Shown here piece after piece: positions 45,106-53,335 of a stretch of 64,000 nucleotides of DNA. Location of the stretch: positions 77,112 to 141,111 of the forward strand of contig DKPS01000015.1 of assembly GCA_002471345.1 (NCBI GenBank). The letters are read 5' to 3'. The stretch is from Saprospiraceae bacterium UBA7328. Its GTDB lineage: Bacteria > Bacteroidota > Bacteroidia > Chitinophagales > Saprospiraceae. How positions within the stretch are numbered: the first letter of the stretch is position 1; each line of letters opens with the position of its first letter. The position numbers and the translations under genes were made by a program. The notes under the pieces were generated by a model. That model saw nothing but the letters and a program-made list of their open reading frames with translations. It was not told the DNA's origin and did not search any database.

Positions 45106-45575
45106 TACTGTTTTACTGCTTCATAAATCCTTCTTACATGCTCCTCGTTATGTCCACCGCTCAATGATGGTTGAAAGACATATTGCTTATCAGCTTGAAT
45201 TCTAATATATCGAAAATCATACCGAAGATCATCGTCAATATTCTTTTCGTATATGAAACCTTCGTCCTCTTCAACTACAAATTTTGAAAAGAACCGAGCA
45301 TTCCTTACTATTTCCTTTTGGGCATCTAGTTCTTTTGACATACTCAATGAGTTTGTCCTTGAAATAAATATTTGAAGACTATAATCTAAAGAATCTGTAA
45401 TAATGATATCCTTTATTAATCCGTAATCATCTACAATAATATGAGCATCTTTTGGTGCCATCACTTTAATAGCTTCACCATGTGACAAAAGATCTGTTAA
45501 TACTAATTTTTCATTCCCTGAATTACAAGAAAAAAGAACGATTAGAAAAAATGAATACCTGTATATAAATGTCAT
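45105..45575 (-). CDS. Lipoprotein, hypothetical (156 aa)
   Basis: A 156-residue predicted lipoprotein with the lipobox LFSC (Cys17). The mature part is mixed alpha/beta with no recognised domain. It is upstream of the SH3-domain protein and overlaps its start by one base, so the pair is probably expressed together and may act at the cell wall. Conserved family unknown to me. Confidence 0.7.
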   Translation of the reverse strand: MTFIYRYSFFLIVLFSCNSGNEKLVLTDLLSHGEAIKVMAPKDAHIIVDDYGLIKDIIITDSLDYSLQIFISRTNSLSMSKELDAQKEIVRNARFFSKFVVEEDEGFIYEKNIDDDLRYDFRYIRIQADKQYVFQPSLSGGHNEEHVRRIYEAVKQ

Positions 45576-45648
45576 ACTTCAACAATGATTATAATTTTAA
45601 ACAATGTGATATTTCAATCAAAGGTAGTTAGACCATTTTCATTTTTTA

Positions 45649-45656
45649 TACTTTTG
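45649..45656 (+). promoter_or_regulatory. -7 promoter motif for the GT2 gene
   Basis: TACTTTTG is a perfect TAnnTTTG match, 33 bp upstream of the TTG start at 45690. No -33 element was found. It lies in the 114-bp divergent space with the lipoprotein gene. Confidence 0.45.
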
Positions 45657-45689
45657 CAACAAGTGGACCTATTATAACAATTCTATTTA

Positions 45690-46364
45690 TTGAAAAATGA
45701 CAATATATATATAGTCCTTCCTGCCAAAGATGAAGGCTCCCGTATAGGAAAGGTCATCGATTCAATTTTAGGTTATGGGTATAGGAATATAGTATTAGTC
45801 GATGATTCAAGCACTGACAATACAATAGAGGTTGGAGAATCATATCCATCGGTTGTTATTCTTAAACATGTAATTAATTTGGGTTCTGGTGCCGCCACCA
45901 AAACGGGATTAGATTATGCAGTTCAAAAAGGTGCAAAGTATATCGCCACCATTGATGCCGATGGCCAACATGCAGCAAAAGATTTAGATTTCCTTCTTCG
46001 AGAGATACAAAAAGAAGAATATGACCTTATCGTCGGGAGTAGGTTTTTACAAGAAAATTCTATCCCAAAAAGTCGAATTTTTTTTAATAAAGTTGGAAAT
46101 CTAATCAGTCTGATGCTCACTGGAAAATATGTTACTGATAGTCAGTCAGGATTAAAGGTCTTAACTGGAGACCTTGCAAAAAAGATATCAATTGAATACA
46201 ATGGTTTCGAATTCTGTATGGAAATAATCAAAAATGCCAAAAGAAATAAAGCGCGCATTAAAGAACTTCCAATAGGCGTCATGTATGACAAAGAGACAAC
46301 AGAAAAAGGTCAAAACTTAATGTCAGGACTAAACATGATAAAAAGAATCCTTTCCCCATTCTAA
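45690..46364 (+). CDS. Family 2 glycosyltransferase (DPM1/DPG synthase-like)
   Basis: A 224-residue soluble GT2 enzyme. It has VLPAKDEGSRIGKVI at the start, the DDSSTDNT and TIDADGQH motifs (DxD-type metal site), then SQSGLKVL and ELPIGVMYD at the end. It resembles the dolichol- or polyprenyl-phosphate sugar synthases that use a lipid-phosphate acceptor, but it has no C-terminal helices. It is a single gene. The start is TTG, as no upstream in-frame ATG exists; a nearby ATG at 45697 is out of frame. DUF2304, a common partner of such genes, is encoded at 52864. Confidence 0.85.
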   Translation: MKNDNIYIVLPAKDEGSRIGKVIDSILGYGYRNIVLVDDSSTDNTIEVGESYPSVVILKHVINLGSGAATKTGLDYAVQKGAKYIATIDADGQHAAKDLDFLLREIQKEEYDLIVGSRFLQENSIPKSRIFFNKVGNLISLMLTGKYVTDSQSGLKVLTGDLAKKISIEYNGFEFCMEIIKNAKRNKARIKELPIGVMYDKETTEKGQNLMSGLNMIKRILSPF

Positions 46365-46370
46365 TTGCTA

Positions 46371-47051
46371 CTAAAATAAAGGCTCCCCATTTAGGTCATG
46401 TGTTAAGATTTCACTCATATAATCGAGAAAGGGTCTAATAGACTTGAACGTGTTCACACATTCATTTATAAAACCCTCTGAAAGCATCTCTTTTGTAGTG
46501 AATTTTTTAACCGCTATAAACTGCTTGTGTCTGAGAAGGTCAATGTCTGGATGTTCTTTATCAAAGCCTTTAGGCGCTGTTTTAAGAGTATCGCCTTCTA
46601 TTTCACCCCAAACTTCTTTGAATTTTTTTGAAGACAAGATCTTTTTTAATGGTGCAGCATCTAATGCTATATTTTCTCTTATTCGCTTGAGATCATCCTT
46701 CTCTGGATTCCAAAACCCTGTAGCTAAAAATGCTTCGTCAGGTTCAATATGGAAATAATACCCTCCTCGTCGCCACACTGATTCGCGCTTCATTCTACCT
46801 CCCCAGTGATGTTTGTAAGGGGTCTTGTCTTTTGAAAACCTTACATCTCTATATATTCTGAATAAACTTTTTTTGCCCGTCATGGGCACTAATTCATCAA
46901 TTTTATTCATTTCCTTCATGAACTCTTCCGTAAAAGCAATCATCTCTTGATGACTCTCTTCATATCGAGATCTGTTTTCATCAAACCAAGCCTTATTATT
47001 ATTGCTCTTAATATCCCTTAAAAAATCAACGGTTTTATCAGTAATTGGCAT
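46371..47051 (-). CDS. DUF2461 domain-containing protein
   Basis: A 226-residue soluble protein of the DUF2461 family. The N-terminal FLRDIKSNNNKAWFDENR and the FRIYRDVRFSKDKTPYK motif are its hallmarks. No catalytic role is known. The ATG at 47051 (MPITDKTVDFL) is chosen, as the ten residues before it come from a TTG and do not match the family. It is convergent with the GT2 gene (six bp). Confidence 0.93.
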   Translation of the reverse strand: MPITDKTVDFLRDIKSNNNKAWFDENRSRYEESHQEMIAFTEEFMKEMNKIDELVPMTGKKSLFRIYRDVRFSKDKTPYKHHWGGRMKRESVWRRGGYYFHIEPDEAFLATGFWNPEKDDLKRIRENIALDAAPLKKILSSKKFKEVWGEIEGDTLKTAPKGFDKEHPDIDLLRHKQFIAVKKFTTKEMLSEGFINECVNTFKSIRPFLDYMSEILTHDLNGEPLF

Positions 47052-47117
47052 GCTACAAATTAAATGTTGATAAAAATACAACTTCCACGACTAGATATAA
47101 TTGACATCTAGAAAACT

Positions 47118-47125
47118 TACTTTTG
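47118..47125 (+). promoter_or_regulatory. -7 promoter motif for the HAD phosphatase gene
   Basis: TACTTTTG fits TAnnTTTG and lies 28 bp before the ATG at 47154. A TTG at 47101-47103 is upstream but only 14 bp away, which is short for a -33 element. Confidence 0.45.
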
Positions 47126-47153
47126 TGCCTCTGTAAATTATCTAATAGTTCTT

Positions 47154-47813
47154 ATGGAAGATTATAAACTGGTCATTTTTGATTGTGATGGCGTATTAGT
47201 GGATAGTGAAATGATCTCTGCACAGGTAATAGCAGATGTGCTACGGCCAATTGGAATAAATTTGACTGCAGAAGAGTCTTACAAAACATTTGTGGGAGGA
47301 AGCATGGCCGAAACATTGTCCTATGTAGAAGACAAGCTAGGTTATATGCCAGATGTAGATATAAAAGAAAATTATAGACGCTTGAGTTTTTCTGCTTATC
47401 GTGAAAAAATGAAACCAGTGAAAGGCGTCGTCAACATTTTGAATTCTCTTAATGTTGAAAAATGTGTAGCCTCTAATGGACCAAAGGCAAAAATTGATCT
47501 TAACCTCGAAATAACCAATCTCAAAAGGTTTTTTGACCCAAATAAAATATTTTCTGCTTATGACATTCAAAAATGGAAACCAGATCCAACTCTGTATCTT
47601 AATGCTGCAGAGGTTTGCGGCGTTGATCCATCGCAATGCATTGTGATCGAGGACAGTATTCATGGCCTTGTGGCAGCAGAAGCGGCTGGAATGAAAAGTT
47701 TTGGCATATCATACCCTATTAAGCCTTTACCTACAAACATTAAAGGGTCAATTGTGTTTTCAAATATGCAAATGATTAAAGAAGAGCTCGAAGAATTAGG
47801 GCTTATGAAGTAA
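47154..47813 (+). CDS. HAD-family phosphatase (beta-phosphoglucomutase-like)
   Basis: A 219-residue HAD hydrolase. Motif I is FDCDGVLVDSE with both catalytic Asp, motif II ASNG, motif III the Lys of KWKPDP, and motif IV IEDSIHG. The helical cap lies between residues 18 and 85. It resembles phosphatases that act on sugar or phosphoglycolate phosphates. Start at ATG; metallophosphoesterase follows after 13 bases, likely in the same operon. Confidence 0.9.
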   Translation: MEDYKLVIFDCDGVLVDSEMISAQVIADVLRPIGINLTAEESYKTFVGGSMAETLSYVEDKLGYMPDVDIKENYRRLSFSAYREKMKPVKGVVNILNSLNVEKCVASNGPKAKIDLNLEITNLKRFFDPNKIFSAYDIQKWKPDPTLYLNAAEVCGVDPSQCIVIEDSIHGLVAAEAAGMKSFGISYPIKPLPTNIKGSIVFSNMQMIKEELEELGLMK

Positions 47814-47826
47814 AAGACTGATTTAA

Positions 47827-49146
47827 ATGAAGAAATCTTCAATAATTGAAATATTAATAACTCTTTCACTTGTCATTTGTTTTTTCATTTTGATTGTTAT
47901 GAGAGATACTTTATCAAGGCAACTTTTTATATCTGGAATGTTCATACTCGTGGACATTTACGTACTTATTGCATTTTTATCATTAGTCAGTGACCAAAGG
48001 TCCAAGTGGCTTCTGGCAGCAGCCTATATCATTATTAGTCTTTATGGTTACTATGGCATGTTTGTCGCATTTGAAAGGTGGAGGACAGACCCTGGATTGG
48101 CTTCACCTTTACACAATTTTACTATAGGTTTCGCCTTCACTCTGTTGGTTTCAAAGTTTGTCTTGGTGCTCGGCTTAGTAATTCAGGATATTGGCAGGTT
48201 AATTTATGGAACAGGTCAAAGTATGGCAGGCCTTTTCATAGATGTTTCATCAGAAAATGGATTTCCTCAAAGAAGAAATTTCCTTACCACAGCTGCAGCG
48301 ACCATTGCAGCAGTTCCATTCTTTAGTATGCTATACGGTATCACCTTTGGAAAGTACAATTATACAGTGGAGCACCTGAAACTCCGTTTTAAAGATCTTC
48401 CAAAAGCATTTAAAGGATTAAAAGTGGTACAAATTAGTGATGCACATGCTGGAAGTTGGGACAGTGTAGATAAAGTACAACAAGGGATCACTAAGATCAA
48501 TGAACTGAAACCAGATATAGTAGTCTTTACTGGAGATTTAGTAAATGGAAACAAAAATGAAATAGATCCTTTCATTAATGTATTTGCAGCCATAGAGGCA
48601 CCAATGGGCAAATATGCTGTACTAGGTAATCATGATTATTATGGTACACCAAGAGATCCTAATCAAGAAGAGGCATACTGGGCGGACTTCCTTAATAAGT
48701 ATAAAAAAATGGGTTTTGATCTTATACTAAATGAGAACAGAGCAATTACTAAAGATGGAGAACAGATCAAGTTAATTGGAGTAGAAAACTGGGGTGCAGG
48801 AAGGTGGTTCCCTAAAAAAGGAGATCTGGATAAAGCGTGTGAAGGGTGTGGAGAAAATGATTTTGCGATACTACTTTCTCATGATCCTACCCATTTTGAT
48901 GAACATGTGGTGGATCATTCACAAAAAATACATTTAACTCTTAGTGGCCATACACATGGAATGCAATTTGGAGTAAAATTCAAAAACTTCAAGTGGAGTC
49001 CAGTTCAATACAGATATAAAAAATGGATGGGCCTATACGAAGTGAAAGATCAATTTCTATATGTCAATAGAGGATTTGGGTTTTTAGGGTTTCCTGGACG
49101 GGTAGGTATGTGGCCTGAGATTACTTGCATTGAACTCAACACCTAA
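47827..49146 (+). CDS. Membrane-anchored metallophosphoesterase
   Basis: A 439-residue protein with four to five N-terminal helices (residues 8-170) and a calcineurin-like phosphoesterase domain. Metal motifs appear in order: VVQISDAHAGS, FTGDLVNG, GNHDYY, LSHDPTHFD, LSGHTHGMQFG. The domain is probably on the outer side of the membrane. Relatives include YkuE-like enzymes that remove phosphate from lipid A or undecaprenyl substrates, but that is not established here. Last gene of the HAD operon. Confidence 0.88.
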   Translation: MKKSSIIEILITLSLVICFFILIVMRDTLSRQLFISGMFILVDIYVLIAFLSLVSDQRSKWLLAAAYIIISLYGYYGMFVAFERWRTDPGLASPLHNFTIGFAFTLLVSKFVLVLGLVIQDIGRLIYGTGQSMAGLFIDVSSENGFPQRRNFLTTAAATIAAVPFFSMLYGITFGKYNYTVEHLKLRFKDLPKAFKGLKVVQISDAHAGSWDSVDKVQQGITKINELKPDIVVFTGDLVNGNKNEIDPFINVFAAIEAPMGKYAVLGNHDYYGTPRDPNQEEAYWADFLNKYKKMGFDLILNENRAITKDGEQIKLIGVENWGAGRWFPKKGDLDKACEGCGENDFAILLSHDPTHFDEHVVDHSQKIHLTLSGHTHGMQFGVKFKNFKWSPVQYRYKKWMGLYEVKDQFLYVNRGFGFLGFPGRVGMWPEITCIELNT

Positions 49147-49190
49147 CAATAATCTAATCCACGAGCAAATTAAGTCCTTTTCCAAAGTGT

Positions 49191-50579
49191 TTACTTTCCG
49201 ATACAAAAATTAGAAAAAATAGAATCCAATAAATCGTCGGTGCTGATTTCTCCAGATATTTCACCTAAATGATTGAGTGCTCTTCTCAGGTCAATCGCTA
49301 TTAAATCTGATGGAATATCTGTCTCTAATCCAGTTTTTACATCGATAAGTGAAGTCTTTGTATGTTCGAGTGATTGGAAGTGCCTCATATTAGATATGAT
49401 TGTGCTTTGATCATGTCCTTTGAATGAGTTAACAATGTTTACTAATTCCGACCTTAAATCCATTACACCTTCACCGTTTTTAGCTGATATGAGTATGGAT
49501 TTGGTTCTGCCAGTAAGTGTACTTACTGCCTCTTCTACATCATAACTATGACAAGTATGGTCGTACAAATCCACTTTGTTCAAAAGAATAATACAGTTTT
49601 GGGATTCTGAAATCTCTATACTTTTAAAATCAGATACAATTTGTTCAAAATCTTCAGAAAACTCAGCAAGGAAGAGTACTATTTTGGCTTTTTCAATCTG
49701 CTGAAACGTCTTTTTTATGCCTAAAGATTCCACTTCATCATCAGTATCTCTGATACCTGCAGTATCAATAAACCTAAAAAGGTGCCCCTCAACATGAAGC
49801 GTGTCTTCTATTACGTCTCGAGTAGTCCCTGGAATGTCACTTACAATAGCTTTATCTTCTTGTAAAAGTGAATTAAGTAAAGTCGACTTCCCTACATTGG
49901 GCCTGCCAACAATAGCTACAGGCACACCTTCCTTAATAGCATTACCGTATTCAAATGAAGCTTGCAAATTATTAACAAACATCAAGGCTTCATCCACCTG
50001 AGCCCTAAGCGCTGAACGATCAGCAAACTCTAAATCTTCTTCGCCAAAATCGTTTTCCAACTCAATAAGGCTCGCAAACTCAATTAGTTTAGATCGCAGT
50101 TTTTGCACTTTATCAGAAACCCCACCCTTCATTTGATTAAAGGCTATTTGATGTTGTGCCGCCGAAGTAGAAGCGATAAGATCACCCACAGCCTCAGCTT
50201 GTGAAAGGTCCATCTGCCCATAGATATAAGCACGCTGCGTGAATTCTCCAGGACTTGCCATACGTGCTCCTGCTTTTGTGAGACTAATTATGATGCGATT
50301 TATGATGTAGGGAGAGGCATGGCAGGTAATCTCCACAATATCCTCTGTGGTATATGTTTTTGGTGATTTAAATAGGGTTACAACACATTCATCAATGATA
50401 CTCTCACCTTCTTTGAAAACCACAAAATGAGCAGTATGAGAAGCCTGATTCGATATATTCTTATTTACAAATTTATCTATAATAGAAATAGAATCATTTC
50501 CACTCATTCTTATCATGGCAATAGCTCCAGAACCACTTGGTGAGGAAAGGGCCACAATTGTATCTTTAAGGTCTACCAT
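49191..50579 (-). CDS. mnmE: tRNA modification GTPase MnmE
   Basis: MnmE (462 residues) makes the cmnm5 group on wobble uridine with MnmG. The N-terminal tetrahydrofolate-binding domain starts MVDLKDTIVALSSPSGSGAI; the G domain has GRPNVGKSTL, DIPGTTRDV and LNKVDL motifs; the C-terminus ends in CIGK, the required Cys motif. All functional parts look intact. It is divergent from the DUF6503-like gene with only 15 bases between starts. Confidence 0.97.
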   Translation of the reverse strand: MVDLKDTIVALSSPSGSGAIAMIRMSGNDSISIIDKFVNKNISNQASHTAHFVVFKEGESIIDECVVTLFKSPKTYTTEDIVEITCHASPYIINRIIISLTKAGARMASPGEFTQRAYIYGQMDLSQAEAVGDLIASTSAAQHQIAFNQMKGGVSDKVQKLRSKLIEFASLIELENDFGEEDLEFADRSALRAQVDEALMFVNNLQASFEYGNAIKEGVPVAIVGRPNVGKSTLLNSLLQEDKAIVSDIPGTTRDVIEDTLHVEGHLFRFIDTAGIRDTDDEVESLGIKKTFQQIEKAKIVLFLAEFSEDFEQIVSDFKSIEISESQNCIILLNKVDLYDHTCHSYDVEEAVSTLTGRTKSILISAKNGEGVMDLRSELVNIVNSFKGHDQSTIISNMRHFQSLEHTKTSLIDVKTGLETDIPSDLIAIDLRRALNHLGEISGEISTDDLLDSIFSNFCIGK

Positions 50580-50594
50580 TATAAATCAAAACTA

Positions 50595-51341
50595 ATGAAG
50601 TATAAGTTATTCTTAAGTATGGTTGTCTCTTCAATGCTTTTTATTCTTTGCAATGAGAATAAAGTTGAAGTTAAAACCCCTGCCCATCAACTACTTGAAA
50701 AAGGAATCATCGGTTCTGGTGGCTGGGAGAGCTGGACAGATCTAGATACTATACAATTTTATAAGACTACCAAGCTTTATCTCGAAGATGGGTCACTGGA
50801 AGACTCAACTTACCAACTTCATACCTATTTCATGTATCCCACCATGAATGGAAAATACAGTTGGGAAAAAGATCAAAAAAAGTACGAAGTAGAATATAAA
50901 AATGGCAATATGTCTAAATCTATTGATGGTATTGAGCAAAAGATTTCGAAAGAAGAGCAGGAGAAATTGAGAAAAGGATTTTTAGGCGCTCAATTCGTAA
51001 TGTCACTCCCTTTTAAACTAAATGATTCCGGTGTTGAATTGGCACTAGATGGTAAAAGCACGATCAATGGTAGAATTGTAGATGTACTAAAAGCATCTTA
51101 TCATACAAAATTTGAAAATCATACTGAAAGCCATGATTGGTGGCATTACATCAACGCTGAATCTGGAAAATTAGAAGGTTACAAAGTCCATCACCCACCA
51201 ACTTATGCAAGAGTGAGCAATGTAACTACTACTAGAATTAAGGGTGTAGATTTTCCCACATATAGAAAAACCTTTAGAGTAGATAAAGAAGATAATGAGC
51301 AATATGTAAGGGGAGAGTTTTGGTATGAATATGTGGATTAA
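50595..51341 (+). CDS. Secreted DUF6503-like protein (paralogue of 36783 gene)
   Basis: A 248-residue exported protein. The N-terminus is a signal peptide with a possible lipobox-like FILC (Cys19), though the Leu at -1 is unusual. The body resembles the protein at 36783-37535: FYKTTKLYLEDG, the tyrosine-rich middle, SHDWWHYINAESGKLEGYKVH and FPTYRKTFRVD. Probably beta-rich, DUF6503-like. Function unknown. Its start lies only 15 bp from that of mnmE, so each promoter must sit in the other gene. Confidence 0.65.
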   Translation: MKYKLFLSMVVSSMLFILCNENKVEVKTPAHQLLEKGIIGSGGWESWTDLDTIQFYKTTKLYLEDGSLEDSTYQLHTYFMYPTMNGKYSWEKDQKKYEVEYKNGNMSKSIDGIEQKISKEEQEKLRKGFLGAQFVMSLPFKLNDSGVELALDGKSTINGRIVDVLKASYHTKFENHTESHDWWHYINAESGKLEGYKVHHPPTYARVSNVTTTRIKGVDFPTYRKTFRVDKEDNEQYVRGEFWYEYVD

Positions 51342-51711
51342 ATAAGTCTTAGAATTCGCATTTATCTAAATCTAGAATTGACTCATTAGCTCTAGTCTAT
51401 ATGACTTCATTTCAGTTATAACTGAATGGGCTTCATTGTGTTTTTTATTAGAGCTTCTCTTGAAAACGAAAAAATGTCCAAATAGAATAATTGAACAGAG
51501 GCTTAATATTTCCTATAAACTCTTTTACCGTGAAAGAACCCTTTTCCTTTAGAAAAAAGGATTGAAAATTTCAAATGTGTAATAATAAATATCAAAGTTG
51601 AAACCTTTGGCAATCAATACTTCTCCCTCTCAATATGATCATGTGTAAAGAAAGTTCAATCTCTCATGGCAAAAGATATAACCCCTATCATTCTTTCGCT
51701 AATTCGACCTA
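51342..51711. other. 370-bp gene-free stretch between convergent genes
   Basis: This gap lies between two convergent stop codons and is not a promoter region. It is AT-rich and holds a perfect 16-bp palindrome (51411-51426). A 19-codon ORF starts there but has no support. I see no tRNA, no strong terminator and no intact coding frame. It could be decayed DNA. Confidence 0.55.
51411..51426. repeat. Perfect 16-bp palindrome
   Basis: TTCAGTTATAACTGAA reads the same on both strands. It lies 70 bp after the DUF6503-like stop. Without a T-run it is not a clear terminator; it could be a protein-binding site. Confidence 0.5.
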
Positions 51712-52815
51712 CTACTTCTGCATCTCATTATAAAGGCTTAAGTAAGATTGCACACTTTCTTCGAGTTCAAATTTCTTCACAGGAGTTTCTTGCCATTGAT
51801 CATTGATTGCGTCTACCAATTTCTCTTTTAAAGACACTGGGTCCATATTTTCAAATTGTAAATGCTTACCTCCAATCACTTCTGATAAGGCTCCTTCTCC
51901 TGAAATAATAAGAGGAGTCCCAATTGCCATGGTTTCTACAGCTGAAAAACAAAAACCTTCACTGTAGGATGGAACAATAACAGCATTCACTTGTGCAATT
52001 GTTTTTTTAAGTTGACTGAATGAAATTGAGCTCTCAATAAAAATATGATTGTGCAATTTTTTTGATTTGACAATTTCTACTACCCTTTTTGTTAGAGAAT
52101 CTTGTTTTTCAGGAAGTATCATTCGTATTTTAAAGTTTTGGGTTTCTCTAATTAGAATTTCTACAGCTTTCAATATGATGTCTATTCCTTTTGAAATACC
52201 AACTCTTCCAAAATATAGAAAAGTAGGAACTGAAAGATTTTTGAGGTTTTTTCTTTTTTCAAATTCAGCATAATCAATTCCATTGTAAATCCTTCGAACC
52301 TTATTTGAATCAACATTATGATTTATCAGTGCTTTTCTAGTATAATCAGATACCGCAATGAATTGATCAAAATTCATTTTTAAAATGGCCTGTTCAAACG
52401 TATAATGCAAAATTCTTGATGGGAAAGAAATCCATGGTAATCTAAACCAAAGCTTCCCCCATACTTCATGGAAGGTAATAAGTGCTTTAGTTCCTGTGAG
52501 CTTGGATGCAAAATAGGACGGAATAGCCGCATTGTAGGATGTAGTATGAATTATATCATGCCTTTTCGCCAATCTAACCGCTGAATAAATTGACAAAAAA
52601 GTAAACAAATACCTATTCTTAAAAGGCAATCTCTTTATTGTTATTGAATTTTGTTTTTCAAGCTTTGGCAATGTTCCTTGATATTGATTAGTCAGTACTG
52701 TTATATCATGACCACCTAATCCTAATCGCTCAATAAGATTTTTAAAAAGAGTCTCCACACCACCTACATGAGGGTGATAATATTCTAAAATGAAAAGAAT
52801 TTTCACTGATTGCAA
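51712..52815 (-). CDS. Family 4 glycosyltransferase
   Basis: A 367-residue GT4 enzyme. It has the N-terminal EYYHPHVGGVETLFKNL motif for acceptor binding and the C-terminal EX7E-type motif in VIVPSYSEGFCFSAVETMA, which binds the nucleotide sugar. A role in polysaccharide or glycolipid synthesis is likely, but the sugar cannot be told. The start is TTG or the GTG three codons later. It follows the DUF2304 gene after 48 bp. Confidence 0.9.
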   Translation of the reverse strand: MQSVKILFILEYYHPHVGGVETLFKNLIERLGLGGHDITVLTNQYQGTLPKLEKQNSITIKRLPFKNRYLFTFLSIYSAVRLAKRHDIIHTTSYNAAIPSYFASKLTGTKALITFHEVWGKLWFRLPWISFPSRILHYTFEQAILKMNFDQFIAVSDYTRKALINHNVDSNKVRRIYNGIDYAEFEKRKNLKNLSVPTFLYFGRVGISKGIDIILKAVEILIRETQNFKIRMILPEKQDSLTKRVVEIVKSKKLHNHIFIESSISFSQLKKTIAQVNAVIVPSYSEGFCFSAVETMAIGTPLIISGEGALSEVIGGKHLQFENMDPVSLKEKLVDAINDQWQETPVKKFELEESVQSYLSLYNEMQK

Positions 52816-52863
52816 ATGATTATAAGCATTGAAGATAAGGTTGTAAAGCTGATTCTTCTGACT

Positions 52864-53205
52864 CTATTTCTCTTGATCTAATTTTTCCTTAATTGCTATC
52901 TTTCTTACTAATTGGGTGACTTGGCGTTCAAGTGCCACAACTCGAGAAGAAAGGTAGAAACTTATGACTACTAGAAACCCACTGACCATGAATAGTGCTG
53001 CTATTACGTTGCTTTTAAAGCCAACAAAACTTGCTATGCGGCTAGAAACGGCATCTGGAGCAATAGCAAGAGCGGTGATTATCAACCAAAAAAAGAGCCA
53101 AATGCCCGAAGTAGCAAGAAACTTCCTTCTATTGCGAAGTTCTACTACAATCATGACGATATAGTAGATGGCAATAAGTGGTGCTATGAGTTGATATACT
53201 TCCAA
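52864..53205 (-). CDS. DUF2304 membrane protein
   Basis: A 113-residue protein with three predicted helices (about 5-23, 33-50 and 66-85) and a charged coiled-coil-like C-terminus (VALERQVTQLVRKIAIKEK). This is the DUF2304 layout. These proteins usually sit beside GT2 genes of polyprenyl-phosphate sugar synthesis; here the neighbour is a GT4 and the GT2 is 7 kb away. The start is TTG. Divergent from thrS. Confidence 0.85.
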   Translation of the reverse strand: MEVYQLIAPLIAIYYIVMIVVELRNRRKFLATSGIWLFFWLIITALAIAPDAVSSRIASFVGFKSNVIAALFMVSGFLVVISFYLSSRVVALERQVTQLVRKIAIKEKLDQEK

Positions 53206-53299
53206 TTATGTTTTATAAGAACAAAAGACGTGCCGCAAGATATACAGATTAACATAATTTATATTCTAAACCTCATTCACATATCAATTACTCTAGTCC

Positions 53300-53307
53300 T
53301 ATATTTG
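53300..53307 (+). promoter_or_regulatory. -7 promoter motif for thrS
   Basis: TATATTTG is a perfect TAnnTTTG, 28 bp before the ATG at 53336. A short leader without a long T-box or other riboswitch-like fold is implied, so no aminoacylation-sensing leader is seen. Confidence 0.5.
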
Positions 53308-53335
53308 CCCATTCTCTTTTCAAAAGATTTTGACG

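Noticed and set aside
51426..51485. 19-codon ORF after the palindrome (MGFIVFFIRASLENEKMSK)
   Set aside because: Very short, no ribosome site, no similarity seen; likely chance.
53221..53335. A T-box or riboswitch leader before thrS
   Set aside because: The motif at 53300 implies a leader of about 25 bases, too short, and no T-box stem is visible.
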